Positions 33,860-46,500 of a stretch of 64,000 nt of DNA are shown in pieces. The DNA lies in NCBI GenBank assembly GCA_025617745.1, contig CM046854.1, forward strand, positions 59,740,721 to 59,804,720, given 5' to 3'. The notes beneath the pieces were generated by a model. That model worked only from the letters and a program-made list of their open reading frames with translations, was not told where the DNA came from and did no database searches. A program made the position numbers and the translations under genes. This DNA comes from Heliocidaris erythrogramma (Eukaryota > Echinodermata > Echinoidea > Camarodonta > Echinometridae). Within the stretch, counting starts at the first letter, position 1, and each line of letters starts with the position of its first letter.

Positions 33860-35616
33860 GCAGTTGTTGACCCTCTTAATAAACATTTGAAAAGTGACAA
33901 TACCTAAAATAGCTGGAGGTGTACACTCGAAACAAGTGTTAGTTTCATTTCTTACAGAGTAGGCCCCCTATTGAAACCTTTCTCAACTTAACAAGTGAAG
34001 TACGGTACCTAAATATAGAATGTGACTCGGCATAGAATCTCTGTATGAAACGAAGTGATCCCAGATGATGATTGTGGTTTCTGTCTAGGATGGGGGGGGG
34101 GGGGGGGGCGTGGGATCCATTGCCCAACCATCGGGGTCCAGGGACATACACGTATCAAAAATCATAGTTTCATTCAGTTCTTTCCTTTTCTTTCTTTCTG
34201 CATATCTACCCTTTTCCAGCTCTATAAAAATCATCTGCACCCCTCTCTATCTCTTTCTATAACCCTTTTCCAGCCCCCCCCCCCCAATCTCTCTCTCTCA
34301 TTCCCATGGTATGTAAACTACAATACAGAGAAGCTCATTCACAAACAAGAATCTAGAATTCAAATATATTTTTGGTGTATTTTCTTGGAATCCATTTTAA
34401 GAATCACATGACGAAAGAAGTGTTTGCACAAAAATTTGGCCTTCAAGAGGAACAGGAACTGAATTGGGAGAAGACAAACCAGTACAAAAACCAAGAAAGA
34501 AAACAAGTACTAACAAAGAAATATTCATGCGATCTTATTAACCACTAACAATGCACATTATCGCATGAATCGTTTCTTATTCATAAAATCTAAATTCCTT
34601 ACTGCCTATCCCTCCACTGCCCGTGAAATTAATAAAGACATATAAATACACAATTACATAGAAACATAGCAAAACGGTGCCCTGCATTAGAAAACAAGAC
34701 AATAATCACAGCTTCCGCTCATATTACATAAAATTAACATGTAAATCGGTTTCAATAACGTTTTGTGCAAAACATTGTATATTCTGTGTGTTCTTATCGA
34801 TATTCTATTTAGTAACATTTTCACTCAAAGTGAATAAGAGTATTATCTATAACTGTGACTATTCATAAATAGTATTCATAATTTCAACACACAAACATTG
34901 TTTTTACACATACTGTGCAAAACACAAAATATCATAGCACTTCAGCATTAATTTGGTCAAGTACTGCCTGTAAACATGGAATATTTTGGGTGAGAATCTT
35001 TTTTTGTTCTTTTGTTTTGTTGGAGTGATTCTAAATCAAAGTGCATTTAAGTGTAGTTCAACAGTTTCAAATTTGACCTTTTACCACAATTTGCAAAGAA
35101 ACTGATCATACATGTAAAACAACATCTCAGAATAATCGAAAAGTCACACAGAGCCTGCTCAGAGAGAAGAATGGGAATGATCATACTTTCTAAGTTCAGC
35201 AGAATAAAGATTTTTCAAACATAATAACTTCTGAAGCTGTGAACGATGTTTTGCCTAATATTTAAGAAATTTAATAAATTCTTGCTGAAATGATTGCTTG
35301 AATGCAGTGCAATTCTAGCTAGTTAATGACGACTTTTAAGATGAAGGGTCATATACACGGTAGAATGCTTTACACAGCAACACCAACCAGAGTGGCAATA
35401 GCCCAAACCAAAAATTATATTACACTGAATTGCCAATAATCTGTCAGTTTGGAGTAGGTGTGACTGTGTGACGTAGGTTTCAAGAATGACCCTTCATGCT
35501 TTAGGATAAAAAAAAAGCATGAAAGGTAAGCTTGCGAAATGTTCCATGTTTACAGTTTTAATCTTTACCATGAAGTGTGTTCGTTGAAGTCTCTCATCAT
35601 AAACCATTCTATAACA

Positions 35617-35800
35617 CAATGGAACCTCGTTATAAAGAATACTGTTATAAACAATTCTCACTATAACAAGGTGAATTTTCTGGTCCCACTTCTTTGTATT
35701 CTATTGTTTTTTAGCCCTGATATAACAAGGTTTCGATTTAAAGAGGTAATTTCCTTGGTCCCAAGGAGTTTGTTATAATGAGGTTCCACTCTAACAAGGA
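35617..35800. repeat. repeat family G (CTCGTTATAAAG / ATAACAAGG), copy 1
   Basis: GGAACCTCGTTATAAAGAA at the left is inverted at the right (TTATAATGAGGTTCC). Internal words are CTATAACAAGG, CTGATATAACAAGG and CTTGGTCCCAAGG. Copies also occur at 37014-37258 and 41112-41293. Confidence 0.65.
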
Positions 35801-35919
35801 ATGATAGAGTTTTCCAAGCATCTTTTACCATATCTACTGCGAAGTACATTGATATCATAGACACACTAAAATGTAGGTGATATTGCAAAGGTGCAGGGGT
35901 AACCACGCTAGTCATAGTT

Positions 35920-36165
35920 ACCGCTATTCATAAGGACCGCTATCCATAACGCGTGACTAAATGAATAGCGGTTTTGTACGAATAACGGTCCTTATCAATA
36001 GTGAGCAAACCATAGACAAATTACCTCGCTATTCATACGGACCTCCATTCATTAGGACCACTATTCATAACTATTCATAAGGATCGCTATTCATAAGATG
36101 TGTAAAATGAATAGCGGTTCTATGAATAGCGGTCCTTATGAACAGCGAGCGGACCCCAAGGTGCA
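35920..36165. repeat. array of direct and inverted CGCTATTCATAAGGACC
   Basis: The 17-mer CGCTATTCATAAGGACC and variants occur at least five times directly, and at least three times inverted (AATAGCGGTCCTTATGAA type), within 250 bp. The block could fold into one or more hairpins. Confidence 0.7.
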
Positions 36166-36450
36166 TACCAGTGATCTTGTATAATGTAAAACCAGACAAG
36201 TCAGGACAGGAAACTGTCACGAATTAGACCATTTTAGCGTCAAGAAACTTCTACAATTGCAAAAATTTGGTGTTGTGTCTTTTGTAATTCAAGCATTTTG
36301 CAGCTTGAAACTTTTGGAAATATGAACCACTTGCAAAAGTCATGAGATTTTCATGCAGAGTTTAGTTTACAATACATTGGACAAGGCTTCACCAACCTCA
36401 ATTAGGTTATTCATGTTTTTAAAAGCACCATGTGTCACTTTGATATAAGT

Positions 36451-36830
36451 TAAAGAGAAGGTTGAGTTCTGGGAAAGGTAAAAACTAATTTGTGAGCTTT
36501 CTCATTCTCTTTATGTCAGTTTGGAAGATTATCAAAGTAGAAATGTCCCCTGAAAAGGTGTGCTCTTCAAATGCCCTAACATTCAAACTATAACAAGAAA
36601 CAGCTGAAATGTTCGGGCCAAACATGTGTATGCAGTCCCCTATACACATTTCTGTGAGCAGTGCATGTGACTCTCAACAGGACTGAGTGAATTTCTTCTC
36701 ATTTTGGTGATTGCAAAACCATACAGCATACACCGATTCTAATGTTATATATAATCAACCTTTCCCAATTGCTTTGAGACAGTTTCTTTCACAATGTTAT
36801 CGCATGACTAAAACTCAACTTTATCTTAAA
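36451..36830 (+). repeat. MITE family B, forward copy
   Basis: The left end TAAAGAGAAGGTTGAGTTCT is inverted at the right (AAACTCAACTTTATCTTA). It is about 380 bp and shares CAATTGCTTTGAGACAG and GTTCGGGCCAAAC with other copies. Confidence 0.75.
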
Positions 36831-37013
36831 ATATGCCAATTTGAAGGGGGAAAAAAGTGATAATCAGATTCTTTGATGGATAATACACAATGAAAAAAAA
36901 AAAGATTTGGAAACATATTTGCACAATTCCTCATCTCTTCCTGCGCATACACAATGCAAATACCCGTACCATTCTGTGCTACAAAAGAACTGCCAACACC
37001 GTAGAAACAGTAG

Positions 37014-37258
37014 AAACTCGCTATAAAGAGCTCCGATATAGAAAGATTCCTGATACATGTATAACAAGGTAGTTTTGCTGGTCCCAGACCTTTATAGTCG
37101 TTTGGTTTTTTTACCCTGGTACAAGGAGATTCCTGATATAACAAGGTAGTTTTGCTGGTCCCAGACGTTTATAGTCGTTTTTTTTTTTAACCCTGATATA
37201 ACAAGCTCATTTCCATGGTCCCAAGGTTCCTCGTTATAGTGAGTTTCCACTCTACTGG
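37014..37258. repeat. repeat family G, copy 2
   Basis: Starts ACTCGCTATAAAGAGCTCC and ends GTTATAGTGAGTTTCCAC. It contains an internal direct duplication of GATATAACAAGGTAGTTTTG-type sequence (near 37055 and 37134). Confidence 0.6.
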
Positions 37259-38173
37259 AGAGGGAATGCCATAAACTGACGAGGGTGATCAGCTCATCAG
37301 AGTCTTTCATTCAAAGGAGATCAATCAGTCAAAAAAGGAAATCCTTGCTCTGCCAGCTTTATACACTACTCCAGTACAGAGATATTGCAGGTTACTCAAG
37401 TACCAAAATTGCACTCTAAATAGCAGAGCCTGATCAGTTAGTCACAGACAGACATTTGACAAATTTCGAAAGTTTGAAGGCCTGTAGAAAAACAAGTATT
37501 TACTTGACGAAAGGTAATTTATATTTCATTGTGCATACAGGAGTTGAAACTTGTTAAAATTTGTTTGCCACGGTTGTCTACTAAAATTATAATCCATAAA
37601 ATATTTGATGTCACGAACGGACAAAATGCCTTGTAAGATGTCAAGTCAAAGAAATGGCACCAAATTTGGCACACATAAAAGTTAACTGTTGAGTTATCTT
37701 CCATGAAGGCCTCTGTACAAATTCCCATTCATGCTCTTTCATTGTTAACTATCTGAATGTCTCATATAGTTTTTTGGGAAGAGTTTCTTCCAACAAAATA
37801 CAGATTTCTCCGGGTTAGTGATTGTCCCTATTAATAAAAGAGGCAGAAGGGTAATTTTTCAAAGGACATTCATGGTACTTTCACACACACACACACACTA
37901 CGTTGAGAACAGATCTAAATCAGAAAGAAAAATAATGTGTTCTTCTAAAACTTCTTGATAACCATCACGACTTCTACAATTCGCAAATCCATAACACCAA
38001 TGTTCCATGGTGGCTCCTCTTCAAGGGAGCGTAGTTGGACCAATATACTTGTTATTCCATACCCACTGCCCTAACAAGTACACACTGCTTTTTAATAGGA
38101 AAGAAATGAAACTTGCATTTTGTGAACACACTTCATGGTAAAGCACGATATTTTACTAGTAAATTAACTACTG

Positions 38174-40545
38174 TTACAAGTCCCCATTTTTATGAGAATG
38201 TTCGGCTCGGCTTTTTGCCTCTTCTGTTGTAGTGGTTTCTTCCGTAGGCATGGCCTCTTCCTGCATCGACTGTGTCGCCTCTGAAAAAAATTAAAATAAA
38301 ATAACATTAGCACGATACTGCTAAAATAAATGCATGAAATTCATTCCAAAGTGTAGAAATCATTCAATGTATAATTTTTGAAAAGAAATCAACTTATACT
38401 TTTCTTGGTACCATTTTGCTCACTATATTTGATTTTCTGAAATTATGTTAATTGAAATTTCCATATTATTACATTTTTCCCCCAAGGAAGAAGGAATGAA
38501 CCAGGTTCAGTGTATTTCTTCTGTGGCGAAATCAAATTATGTGCATATTTTTTCTGCAGGTTATTTTTTTTTTCTCTCTCTATCTCTCTCGTTTCTATAT
38601 GAACTGTTCTTGGTCATTCTCTTTTCCTTCCATGTGAAATTTCCCCTCTACCTTTCTCGTTATCTTTGTCCCTTTCCTTTCACTCTGCCTCCCTCCCTCC
38701 CTCTCTTTATCCCTCTCTCCCTCCTTCCCCCTCTCTCTCCCTCCCCTCACTCCCTCTCTCTCTCCCTCCCTCCCCCTCACTCCCTCTCTCTCCCTCCCTC
38801 CTCCCTCACTCCCTCTCCCTCCCCCTCACTCCCTCCCTCTCTCTCTCCCCCTCCCTCCCTCTCTCTCTCCCCCTCCCTCCCTCTCTCCCCCTCTCTCTTC
38901 CATCTCCCTCCTCAATCTCCCCCTCTCTCTATGTCTTTCCTCTTTCCCTTGTTTGTTTCCTTCTTTATGGTTCAGGCAATCCAGGCATACTATCTAAAAT
39001 ATAGGTTGCCTACTTATAATTATTATTTTATTTTATTTTATTTTTTTCATTCATGGTGTTCATATTACTGACCTTCTTCTGGTGCTTCTAGCTGTAAAGG
39101 CTCTTCTGGTGCTTGCTCCTCCTCCTCAGTGGGTGTGGCTTCAGTTGGCTCTTCCTGTGCCTGCTCCTCACCCCCTTCCACATCTCCTGTATCAGGATCC
39201 TCCTCCTGTGCTTTTTCAGTGGCTTCTTCTCCTTCCTCAGGGGGAGGTATAACAACTGATGTAAGAGTGGAAACATTGGAAAGCATAAAGACGATGCACA
39301 TCCGATATCAGCTTGATTTGGTGATAACATGTATTTTCCATTAACACTAGCAGTCACCTTGGGTTCAGGTTACAGCGAGTCAATATACATGTGCAAGCTT
39401 GTGGTGCTAGATATGCATAAGCATAAGCATTTCCATTTCCAGTCCCAGATGGGGAATATCACCTGATTAAATTCATTCATCTTTTTGAAGGTACAGTTTC
39501 ATAAATGGGAGGGGGGAGGAGGTACAGCTGGACATTCACATGCAGCCTGTGCCATTTAATTTAGCATCACTGTTTCTAGACATTTTTTTTCTACTTAATG
39601 ATTAATTGTTTTAGGACAAACACTTTACAAGCAGGAGTAAAGGTGTCAAACCAAAAGACCCTGTGTTTACAATATGTTATTACACTATTACATCTTTCAC
39701 CTCAAAAAGCCAGTTCATAATTACAATTTGCGCATGTGCAGATAAAGGTCATTTGTAAGGAGTAAAATCAACCTGTATACGCTGTCATTTTGTACGCACC
39801 ATGATGCGAGCATCAGTATGATTTTACAAGTTAAACAGGTAGTGCGTCCACCAAAACAAATGCGCGTGCACGTACATATTGGGGTCATTTCAGGGACATT
39901 TGTAATTAATTACGAACACGCTTATTACCTTATCCAAAAGATAGAACTTATGTATACTCATTAACTTACTTTCAGCATCCTAGGTCAAATTAATTCCACA
40001 AAACTATCTTTACTTGTCAAAAACAGATTATAACACAAGGAGGATGATGGATGACTTCAAAATGTACCTTTTTCATCTTCTTCTTCTTTCTCTCCATTTT
40101 TCTCTCCTTCCGCTTTGCCATCATCTGCTGTCTCAGTTGCATTTGTCTTCTTTTTCTTTTTATCCGTTTTCTTCTTAGGCTTAGGCGTTGACTTTGCCTT
40201 CCCAACAAGGTACCTAACCTCTCTCTCCAGGCTTATTAGTTTTTCTTCTAATTCTGATACAATCAAAGCAGGTTTCTCTGTTAGGGCTGTCCTTTCCTGC
40301 TCTTCCATTTTAGTTGTAAAAAAATTATTGGTGTCATTGTACGCTTTCTCTAAGAGACCAAATTCTGTTTCTGTATAGAGCAGGTCCTCGCCGGTGACGT
40401 TCTTTGCTGCGAGCATGAAATGGTAGGATACATTGAGCGCCGATTTGGCCGCCTCGATTGCGACGGGTCTGCGTCGGTACTGGTCAACTCTGTATTCAAG
40501 GTTCTTCAGCATTTTCTTGAGGTCCTTGAGTTTGTCTTTGAGTGC
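38174..40545 (-). other. HYOU1: HYOU1 C-terminal exons and variant ER-retrieval signal
   Basis: Exon 40545-40068 encodes the helical C-terminal region ([49 protein letters not shown]) with several NxS/T sites. Exons 39255-39073 and 38280-38174 encode [16 protein letters not shown], an acidic tail, and the final residues [10 protein letters not shown] before TAA at 38176-38174. Human HYOU1 ends LKNDEL; here the same position reads HKNGDL. The phases of both junctions (G|TT and G|AG) are consistent, so the ending is not a splicing misread. ER retrieval by NGDL is inference. Confidence 0.88.
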
Positions 40546-43500
40546 CTGTATGAAGAAAAATATTGATGTCTTAATCCCTTCCATGCCACCAGATTTTTGA
40601 GCAATTGTCAGAAATGAACTTTCAAGAGTTAAGTATTAAATGTCATTGAGTTTCTTTCTTGAGCAAACGGGGCAAAGATATACTGCATAGGAATAGGCAT
40701 TATATTGAAAGCACTGGAAGAATTTTATGAATTTTAACAATTTTAAGATTTTATGAGGAAGAAATTTCAAGCCATTCTGAGCCTAAATGAAATTTTTGGG
40801 CGGGATTTGCTGCCCACGCCATGGCAGGCGTTAACGAGGTAGCTCCAACCTGAAATGAATATCCACCTTTCGGAGGCCCCCGCACAAAGATTAACATTCA
40901 TTTACAAATCAATTCTTACTTCATCAACGATATTTGATACATATGATGCGTGTGATAAAGACGAGATACAGAAAACAAGATCAGTGCAGATGCTAATCTA
41001 ATGATTTCAAAGAGAAGAAAACAGATACAACATCATATGGGCATCATTATAATCTCATGGTTTTTCACCAAAATTAATAACAATCCACTCATTTCATCCA
41101 CATTCTAAATGAATGGAACCTCGTTATAAAGAACACTGTTATAACAAACTCTCGTTATAACAAGGTGATTTTGCCAGTCCCACTTTTTTGTATTATGTTT
41201 TTTAGCCCTGATATAACAAGGTTTCGAAATAAAGAGGTAATTTCCTTGGTCCCAAGGAGTTTGTTATAATGATTACATGAGATTCCACTGTATTAGCTTA
41301 ATGTGAATTCAAACATTACTGACCACAAAGCTGCATAAAAACAGGCTTAATTCATTTGAAATATATTTGAATAATGATTGCTTCTGTCTCCAAGATGACA
41401 CAAAATAAAAGTCTATGAACTCATTCTCACTGTTTCCTGCTTTGCTTAAATTGGCCATGAAAACCAAATTGATGCTCAGTAATTACCAAACCATATTATG
41501 ATTGTCATGCAATCAAATAATTTGTGTGAACTATTCACAAGAACTCATGGGAAACTCTCTGAAGTTCAGTGAGTTTACTGAACCATAAATGATATTGCTT
41601 GATTGAAATTGGATTTTTCCATTCTTTAGAAACGAAAGTAATGGTTAACATTTTCCCTAAACACTGATAGAAATTAACATTGAAGGAGTTTCAATCATGG
41701 AGGCTTACATTCATCATGAATTCCTTTTTTACATATACATACAGTGTATATATACATTATTTTTTTTGGGGGGGGGGGGGGAGGGGGGGCAGGGGAGGGT
41801 TAATTTCTAACTAAGCCTTGAGCAGACTGCATTTAAAAATATTATTTAAAATAAACGCCCCTGCAAAACAAAATGACTTATTACGGTTCACACTTCAGCA
41901 ATTTATCACAAGAGAGTACTCTTCAGAGTCTTGGTCGCACACAGCTACCTTTTTTTTCCATCCCCTATTGCCATTCCTTTGCACGTAAAATGGCTTTATT
42001 TTGCCGCGTTTTTCTGAGGCAGCTTACCGAGTCACATGCACGCTACACGGCAGAAAAAAGTTTGCCCATGGTTCAAATTGATAGAAATATGGCTTTAACT
42101 AATCCCATGGGGGTGATCCGAGAGGACAAAAGTAATTTTGCTGGTTGAAAGTATGCATTAAAACATTTACTGGTCCATATCGAGTGAAATATGACCTTAC
42201 GGCATCCCAGGGAGGTGGTCTGGGAGGACCAAAACAACTTTGGAGATTGAAAGTAGGCATTGACTGATTTATTACCCTTGTTGGGGGAATCTACACATGG
42301 TTTTTATTTACTGAAATTCCTCACCCTTGGTATCAGCACCAAGGGTGATATGTACTGGCAAAAAGGCTGGTCGTTTGTGAAAGAGGCTTAACCCTTTCAA
42401 GACAAGTGACCACATTTTGTGGTTTGGCTCAATAACTTTTGATTCCAGAGCCCTAAAAAATATACCAGATGCATGAGTAGAAAGAGAAAAAAATTATGCA
42501 CATACTGTGTCCATTTTTGTTGTATGACCATATTGCATTTGATGCCAGGAATTTTAAAAAACAGAATAAGCTTTGAAATCCTTAAGTTGGCAACACATTG
42601 AGAGGTTCAAAATCATTGTTTTGGGGGTCAAAATTGGCAACTTTTTCAACTTTTCGATAAAGTTTTTAACCATGTATGTTGTTTTCAAAGATATTACATT
42701 TTATTCAAAACATGTAGCATTAAAAGAATAATATATTTGTTGCCAATTTGAAGAATAAAATGTGATCAAATTAGCCCTTAAATAATTCCTGTCATGAAAG
42801 GGTTAATATGAGCTTCATTGAAAATCTGCCTACCTGAACAGGAACGTCTGGTTCTTGGTCATACAACCAATCAGAAGCCTCGCTCAGTTTGGCTCTCATC
42901 TCTTCCCTGTTCTCCTCCGTCGAACACTTCTCGTAATCCTCGTTATAAAGCTTATCCTGGGCGTCAAAGATGAACGATTCCAAACTATTGAGGGCCTGCT
43001 CCCTCTCTCTCCGTTCCTCCTCTTTCTTCCTAAGTTGCTTCAATCTGAGAAAGAAAGAGAGCAACTACATCAAAGAAAGACATTTAAATTATTTATTCTA
43101 TCTGAACGCAGAGCGTTTACTAACTTCTTTCATCCTGTTGATGACAAATCCCAACCTAAGAATGTAGATGTTTGGCATTAAAATGGCAATCTTATTCTTC
43201 ATCAAACAGAAAATGGAAAACACATTGCCCTAAATCCCACCTAGGAATGCAGATGTTTGGCATTAAAACAGCAATCTTCTTTTTCAACCAACAGAAAATG
43301 GTAAATACGTTGTCACAGTTGCTCCTAAGAAAGATATGTAAGGTCACAGTTATATATAAATCATTTAACAAATAATTACACTTAAAATTTCACTCTTAAA
43401 GTCGAATTCTGAAAACTCTCTAAAAAATGTAATGGCACTAAAAATAATATTCAAGACTGTTGAAGGTCACTGCTCTATCATTGAACCTAAATTTGAAAAT

Positions 43501-46500
43501 AGCTGAAACAAAGCACACTTTTGACCAATCACAGGCCTACAAAGGCTACAATCCTTTTATGCGACATGCAAACAAATATATTGGCAGCAATTTGTGTTAC
43601 CAAGAATATACAATACTAACTTGTTTCTTGAGGCCATCTTGCTAGCCTTGGTTGGCTCATTCAAGTCCGTGACCTGGAACTCAACAGTGATGTTCTCTTT
43701 CTTGGTCACAAGCTTAGGCTTGGTCTCCTTCTTAACCTCCTCTTCCTTTGGGGCTTCATCTTTTGATTCTTCTTCCTTCTTGTCTCCTTCATCTTTGGAG
43801 CTTTCTTTCTCTCCTCCTTCAGGCGTCTAATTTAGAAAATATTTAATTTGATTTGTTTAACATTTGAATGGGCAGATTTGCTGATGTAATGAAGTTATTT
43901 CTTGAAAGTGCATAGGTATATATGGATATCATTCTATCAGAAATAAACCCCTCAAGTTCAGAGGGAATGATAGAATTTGAAGATGCATGACTTATTCAAG
44001 GGGACTGGCATGCTGATTTGATTTCAAAGTGGAATCTCCTTGTTTCAAAACCACAGTTGGAACTACTGAGCAATTGTGTCTTCCATAAATCAGTGACAGT
44101 AAACTGGAGCTCCTAAACAGCGCCATCTTTCAACAGGATTCGATAAGTGTCTGTGCCTCTCATTTTCCCATCATGCCCCATTCTAGTTTGTAAAAGCTTA
44201 GAATGTACCTGCACACAATTTTGCAGAATGCAAAGTCAAAAATAATATTTTGAAATATAAAATTTACCTATTATCCAAACAAGTTGTTTGAATGTCAAAA
44301 TTCAAAATAAAATGTAATTAATTTTCAAATTATAATCTTGATTTAGCAATCACTGTAAGATGGCGCTGTTCAAGTTCTGCCACTTTAATGCCACTTTAAT
44401 ACAACTGAAAACTGATTTCAATCTTCTTTATAAATGATTTACAGATGATTTAATTCCGACTTAGATCTGATTAAAATCTGACTTCCAATTCTTACCTTCT
44501 CTGTATCTTCATCTGATTTCTCCTCTTCTTCTTCCTTCCCATCAGCATCAGCAGCTTCCTGTTCCTGTGGAGTTTCATCGGTAGTCTCTTCCCCAGCGGT
44601 TTGGTCGTCATTTTCCTCTTGCTGCTCTGGGGCTGTTTCATCATTATCTGACTTCTCTCCCTCTGATGGCATGTCTTCAGATTTTTCTTCTCCTGACTTC
44701 TCCTCCTGTGGTGCAAAAACGAAAGAATATAATACTACTCACAGACTTCTGAGTTACAGGCAGGAAGAAAGACTTAGGAGAGTGTGAGATGCCACATGAG
44801 AGTGAATGTATGGCTCTTGGATATTGCACGTTTACTTTGAAAAAATTGGAGTGTTCAAAGCAGGCCTCGCTCCTGAACAGCAAAGCATGGAAAATATGAC
44901 CTTTGACCCTATAAAAGACGGAACACTGGAGGCAGCATCACCAAAATCTATAGGTTTCTAGATTATACCAACAGACACCTTCATGCAAAATTTGAACAAA
45001 ATCCGTTGAGAAATGTGACCGCCAGAGCGCACACAAACTATCCCTCAATATATGGCCTTATAAAAGACAGAACACTGGGGGCAGCATCACCAGAAATTAT
45101 AGGTGTCTAGTAAGATACACCTCCATAGAAAGTTTGAAAAAAATCCGTTGAAAAATGTGACCGCTAGAGCGCACACAAGAATGTGACGTGGCGGCGATAA
45201 GTCCAGGAAAAATGGATATAGAAAGTGAGTAGGGTTGGCTTTCCATAGAAAGATGATGATATAGACTCGGGCAATAACAAATTGAAGGGCACAACTGTGC
45301 ATCGCATACCTCAAATTCGTTGAATTGTACTGTAAACCACTGCACGCTTTTTAAAGAAAAAAAGTGCGGTAGCCTGAGAAAATGTATTAGACATGACTGC
45401 GTTTAAGCAATTATATGATTAGGATCTAGCAGTGAGTTCTATAAAGAAGCACTATCAAAGTGACCATGACAAAAAACGATCGCAAAGAGATATTTACCTG
45501 GTCAGCTTCAGTCTCTCCTTCTCCTCCTTGCTCTCCATTTTCCTCCGTCTCTGTCTGGGCATCCTCGTCTTCATCAGTAGTAGAACCACCGGAGAAGAAT
45601 CGACTGATGGTACTTCCCAACTCTTAACACAATAGAATTTAAAAAAAACATTGAATATGAATATAAATCCAAACTCTAGACAGCAGCTACATTCGAACAA
45701 TCAGCTAACAAACAAAACCCAGAAATATATTACAGTCAAACCTGCTTTAGCAACCACTTGTATAGAAAGACTACCTGTCTATAAAGACCACAATTTTTGT
45801 TACCCTTGAACATGATTTCTCATTGAGCATGTTGTATTAAAAGAACCTGTACATAAAGACCACCTGCTCATAAAGACCGCTTTTCTTGTCTCCCTTGAGC
45901 GGTTCTTTATACAGGTTTCACTGTATCTAGAAATTACACTGTGTAAGGGACTGATGATGCTTCCAAGCTCTTGAAACAAACACGAATGAAATATTGCATA
46001 CGAGCCAGCAGCTGCATTTGAGCAAACATCTAGAAAACAAACTCCCAGAAACATTTTATCTCGAAGATATTATGTGCAAGTGACTGATGGTGCTTCCCGA
46101 CACTTCAAGGAAATAAGAATGAAAACATTAGATATGAGACAGCAGATGTATTTGAGCAATTATCCATAAAACAATCTTCCAGAATATCTATTATCTTGGA
46201 GATGTAAGAGACTGATAGTGCTTACAACCTCTTTAAAGTAACAAGAATGAAGACAAAACATATCAGCATGTGTCATTAACTACAGTATATCTGCACAAAC
46301 ATCCAGAAAACAAATTTCTCGAAAAATATCATCTGGAAGGTAAGTTTTGTAGGGGACTGATGATGCTTCACAATTCTTGAAGGAAATAAGAATGAAAATA
46401 TATACAGCAGAGCAGGTGCATTTGAACAGTCATTCAGAAAACAAACTTCCAGAAAGTTTACTTCCAGGTAATATATATTGTGCCATGGCAAATTTTCAGG

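Larger units (their letters stand above)
33860..38173. other. intergenic DNA and HYOU1 3' flank
   Basis: No coding exon supported. The stretch next to 38173 should be HYOU1 3' UTR, but I found no clear minus-strand AATAAA to end it. It contains G tracts (34090), a CA run (37881-37897) and the repeats listed separately at 35617, 35920, 36451 and 37014. Confidence 0.4.

Noticed and set aside
38445..39071. 208-codon Ser/Leu/Pro-rich frame on the + strand
   Set aside because: It lies in a CT-rich low-complexity tract in the last intron of HYOU1, with no splice or family support.
39065..39357. Separate acidic-protein gene on the minus strand
   Set aside because: Phases and splice sites show that it is the penultimate coding exon of HYOU1.
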